Source: Collybiopsis luxurians FD-317 M1 (Eukaryota; Basidiomycota; Agaricomycetes; Agaricales; Omphalotaceae). From it: a stretch of DNA of 64,000 nucleotides. The stretch covers positions 146,384 to 210,383 of the forward strand of contig KN834774.1 in the NCBI GenBank assembly GCA_000827265.1. Reading direction: 5' to 3'. The translations under genes were made by a program, and so were the position numbers. Below, in pieces: positions 60,566-64,000 of the stretch (position 1 is the stretch's first letter; the number at the start of each line of letters is the position of its first letter). The notes below the pieces were generated by a model. That model saw nothing but the letters and a program-made list of their open reading frames with translations, did not search any database and was not told the DNA's origin.

Positions 60566-63500
60566 CTTGCATATGATGGTGCATCTTCAAAGGCAAGTTG
60601 TATAATGAGCAGTAGCTGACACTCCTGCAGACACTCTGGTACTCATTGGTCTACTGGTTTTCGCACTCTGGCCCCAAGCACTATGTCAAGGATTTTTACT
60701 GCAGGACAATGCACACCAGAGATTGACACATATAGACCTCATTTACAATAACAATGGGTGCAGCTTTGATCACTAGAGAGTCTAGGCATTTGCAAAGGCA
60801 TGAATTAGGTATATGTACTCAACCATGATGCACTGCTAGATCTTAGACTGTGTAGACACAACAGGACTCAGACAACTGCTATCACACAATGTACCACCTA
60901 CCAAAAAACCAGGACAACAATGAACAGACATAGCATAGATGGATCACTTGTATCTGACTTGTACTATGCACATTGTATTTGAATGTTCTGTTGGCATTCA
61001 ACATTGAACCTCATACCTCATTGCAATAAGAGTCTCAGGAAGTACCTTGTGTAAGTATCAAGGGTCTCCTGTTGAATGATTGTTCATACATATAATTCTT
61101 GAGCTATTATAAATGGGACTTTGAAAATACTCTCCAGGCAAAGGTCATAGCTAATGCAGGGTCCTGCTTCTTTACAAGCATGCATTGTGCCTTGGTAAAA
61201 AGTCATTAAAAAGTTGAACTTCTTTCAGATATTTGAAAACCTAAAATGGAAAAGTGCCAGAGCACTTAGATGAGTGTTAGACCTGATCCAAAGTATGAAA
61301 CTGGGTTGTTGAGAATGGTTGTGAGGTTGATAAGCTAAGTGATTGGAAGATTTAGATAGTTGTTGAGTCCAGAGTCTTTAGAAGGGCAACTGTAAGGCCA
61401 TGCCATTTTTGGGGGCTTTGGGTCTCTGGCATGGAAATAGGTGAGTGCCAAATTGCAATGACAATAGGGTGGAGTGTGGGGATCACATGGTGTGGGTAAG
61501 GAAACCTGTAATGTCCTTGTCTTGGAGATCACAGGAGTAGAAGGTGCAGAGTGTAATGTGGATCAGATAGACTGGTTTGTAATGAGATCATTAGTAGTAT
61601 GAACCCTAGAAAGTGTTATGCAGAACATTGACAGGGGTGGTCTGTGAGGTCATAAAGCAGAATTCATAAGAAGACAAATTGAGAGACTGAGACAAAGACA
61701 AAATCAACTGTATGAGTACATTCCGACAATGGGGAACTGGAGTAGTTGAGTTCCACAGCTATATATAATATACAGGCATATGACTCAAGTAGAGTCATAC
61801 ATAAATCCGAGTTCTGAAGATTATATAAGCTCCAGAACCTCGGGATTATCTAATAGTATAGCTAGACATATTTGGACATTTAAATAAGTGCAAGGCACAT
61901 CAGAATAAGCTGCGGAAGAGTGAGCAGCACATGGGCACTTAAATAAGCGCCAGAATGACATTCTGCAACAGTAGATGTAATAATAAAGTAGAGTGAAAAA
62001 TGGTCTGGGGCATTACAGGGTCCTACTGTGATCAATCAAGAAGTGCATCATGCAGAGATCCAGACCTTCTTGAGGGCTCAAGAAATCACAGGGGGGTACT
62101 GTTATGTCCCAACTAAAACTTCTTTTGCATTTCTGTCCAAATCCTTTGCATTTCACACCCAATACAACTTATGGATAACATTGCCTACTGAACCTACTAT
62201 TTTCAAGTTCTGACTGTAAGGCATAACAGCTGGAGAACTTACAGTCATATTGATACTGCCGATAGCCCATTCTGTGACAGTGTCATACAGTACTTTGTAT
62301 ATTTCGGGTGCAGCGCTCCTAGTACCCATTTATTTGCATCTATTAATTAACCAGGGACATGCCCTTTTGTTTACAGCACTTATGAGAAAGAACTAGTCAG
62401 ATTAGTCAGAGCAAACAAGTTTTGTCATGGAAACAGGGCCCTGAGCCTAGGTAATTGATAAATATAAATCAACAGATGCAAGTTATACAAAGGTGTGTGC
62501 AAGATTGAAAATTACAGATGACAATATGGTCTATGGCTAGTTTCTGGAGTGACTGGCATTAACATGATATTTGAAGGGGTTGCCATTCTGCAATCTTCAG
62601 CAACAGGGTTGTCAAATAAAATAATCCCTACTACTATCTAGGTACCAGAGTTGATAACAAAAATGTCAGTATTTGATTGACTCTCTTCATAATTGAGAGA
62701 TGTTAAATATACATGTCAAGCTTTAAACTGACTAAGTTTAAAAATTTGGGAGCCTTCAATGTTGTGCCAGCTATCTCCCGAGAATAGAGATTAAAATGGC
62801 AGGAGTTGATATTCAGACTGGTGCTTTCCAAAGCCCATCTATTTTCAACATCCTTGTTTGTTTGAGAGAAATCTGCATTGTTTCAAATTTACAAATGGTG
62901 CTCAAATGCTTCAGAATGACATAAAGTATGCAATTTCTGAAACCAAAGCATTTTTAATGCTTCCTAGTACTGATAAAGGGAAAAACTCATTGATTATTTT
63001 CAAGCTCAAGAATGCCCATAAAAGATCCTTAGTCTATCTATTAGTTCCAATTGAGTGTGCAGAATGCTCTCAAGCGGTACCATTTTCTGCAAAAATATCA
63101 ACTCTGGGTAGTTATCAGCTCTGGTACACAGATCAAAACACAGATAGTACAGCAAGATGAGGATGAAATGTGTCAGATACTGAGCTAAAAAGTAACACTC
63201 AGCATCAATGTCCAGTGGAGGAGTAACGAAGAGACAGAAGCAGTTTGCTTCCTTGGTACTGCTCCCTCTCAGTTGTCTCACTGCCTGCACAATGGCACTG
63301 GGCCAACAAGCAATTTTTGGTCCCAACCCACTTTGTCCCTTGTCCATGCAAAGCCTCCTCAAACTGTCTCCCATTGTACTGTTAAGGACTGACTTGAGTG
63401 ATTTGGGCATCACTCTGCATGCAGCATCCTAGCTTGTAAACAAGTGATTATTAATTAATTTGATTTGTTTCCTAATGGAGAAGGTTGGATGCATATTTCC

Positions 63501-64000
63501 CAATCACAAGGAACAAGACCCTCCCTTCCCTTCAGTCAGAGTCAGGGAAAGCAATGCTTGCCGGAAATGCCATATGTTTGCAGCTATTTGAATTATTTCC
63601 TTATTGGTGGTGGCTGCAAGAGGAACCAGATATTCAGATTGGGAACACACTATGTTGCCATGTGAAAGGCTGCGGTCCAGAAGGTTCTGTGATGGCAACC
63701 AGCTGAGTAGTAGCTGAGGACAATGTTGTTGCTGCCCATCCTGTTGCACTGAACAGTCACAGCGGCCTGCAACATAGTGAAATGGACACAAAGTCAAATT
63801 TTAGGTAGAGACTATCCAATAACATTGAAGTTTGCTTCACTTCGAGATCCTGGGAGTATTGGATAGGAATACAGTAACAATTGCTTGCAAACAGGAGCTG
63901 TAATCTGATTTACCATAATCTTGAATTGTATTACACATCAGAATCACTACAAGAGCCAGTTTGGGTCCTGGTATATGCATGCAATAGACTTGCTGATGGT
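60566..64000. other. Region without a supported gene
   Basis: Only short open frames. A possible small LTR-like relic lies at 62076-62228. 63508-63548 repeats 20919-20957 (AAGACCCTCCCTTCCCTTCAGTCAGAGTCAGGG). Nothing else stands out. Confidence 0.55.
62076..62228 (+). repeat. Possible relic of a gypsy polypurine tract and LTR
   Basis: GGGCTCAAGAAATCACAGGGGGGTAC precedes TGTTATGTCCC at 62100, resembling the GGGCTCAAG...GGGGGGGGTAA / TGTTATGCCC junction at 47903-47937. The stretch ends CATAACA at 62228, an inverted repeat of its start. No homology beyond these ends was seen. Confidence 0.3.

Overview
The window looks like a repeat-rich stretch of a mushroom-forming basidiomycete (Agaricomycete-type) genome. 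The reasons are very short GT-AG introns (about 48-68 nt), Ty3/gypsy elements with the Agaricomycete style of gag and pol, hAT and Tnp2/CACTA-like transposases typical of Basidiomycota, and small intron-rich genes for a probable beta-trefoil (lectin- or inhibitor-like) protein. There are three assembly gaps (Ns at 7185-7414, 19926-20004 and 40737-40859). I saw no rRNA, tRNA or CRISPR.

Layout. 1-257: truncated, reversed LTR of the same family as the big element at 36-48.6 kb. 258-1679: tail of another LTR element on the plus strand, with a decayed unknown ORF, a polypurine tract and its 3' LTR. It sits inside a minus-strand Ty3/gypsy element (about 1680-12096) whose gag, CCHC knuckle, protease, accessory ORF, reverse transcriptase and RNase H are visible but full of TGA stops. 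12.5-18.4 kb: a CpG-rich island with two intact paralogous genes facing away from each other (12650-13299 minus, 17537-18205 plus) inside an inverted duplication, with a decayed unknown gene between them. 18.4-25.3 kb: mostly featureless, with a duplicated block around a gap. 25291-29561: complete hAT transposon with an exact 8-bp target duplication. 29.6-33.3 kb: low-complexity DNA including about 1 kb of almost pure purines. 33345-35162: decayed multi-exon gene, convergent with a Tnp2-type transposase gene (51288 down to 35628).

That transposase gene is split by a full-length 12.57-kb Ty3/gypsy chromovirus (36053-48619, TSD TGTAT, LTRs of 695 and 692 bp). The element has a 12-nt primer-binding site complementary to the predicted 5' end of its own transcript, as in Tf1/sushi self-priming elements. 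It also carries two intron-containing genes on the antisense strand between integrase/chromodomain and the 3' LTR. This is the most interesting structure in the window.

54.1-56.8 kb: a second copy of the lectin-type block with a third intact gene (55982-56651). 56.8-64 kb: little coding; a 739-bp non-autonomous hAT element with near-perfect 8-bp TSD (59819-60557), a minisatellite and short dispersed repeats.

A genome-defence signature runs through the mobile elements. Nearly all in-frame stops I found are TGA, repeatedly where the family has arginine (CGA to TGA). Catalytic changes such as YLDD to YLDN also fit C-to-T change at CpG. The three lectin-type genes are intact and keep their CpGs.
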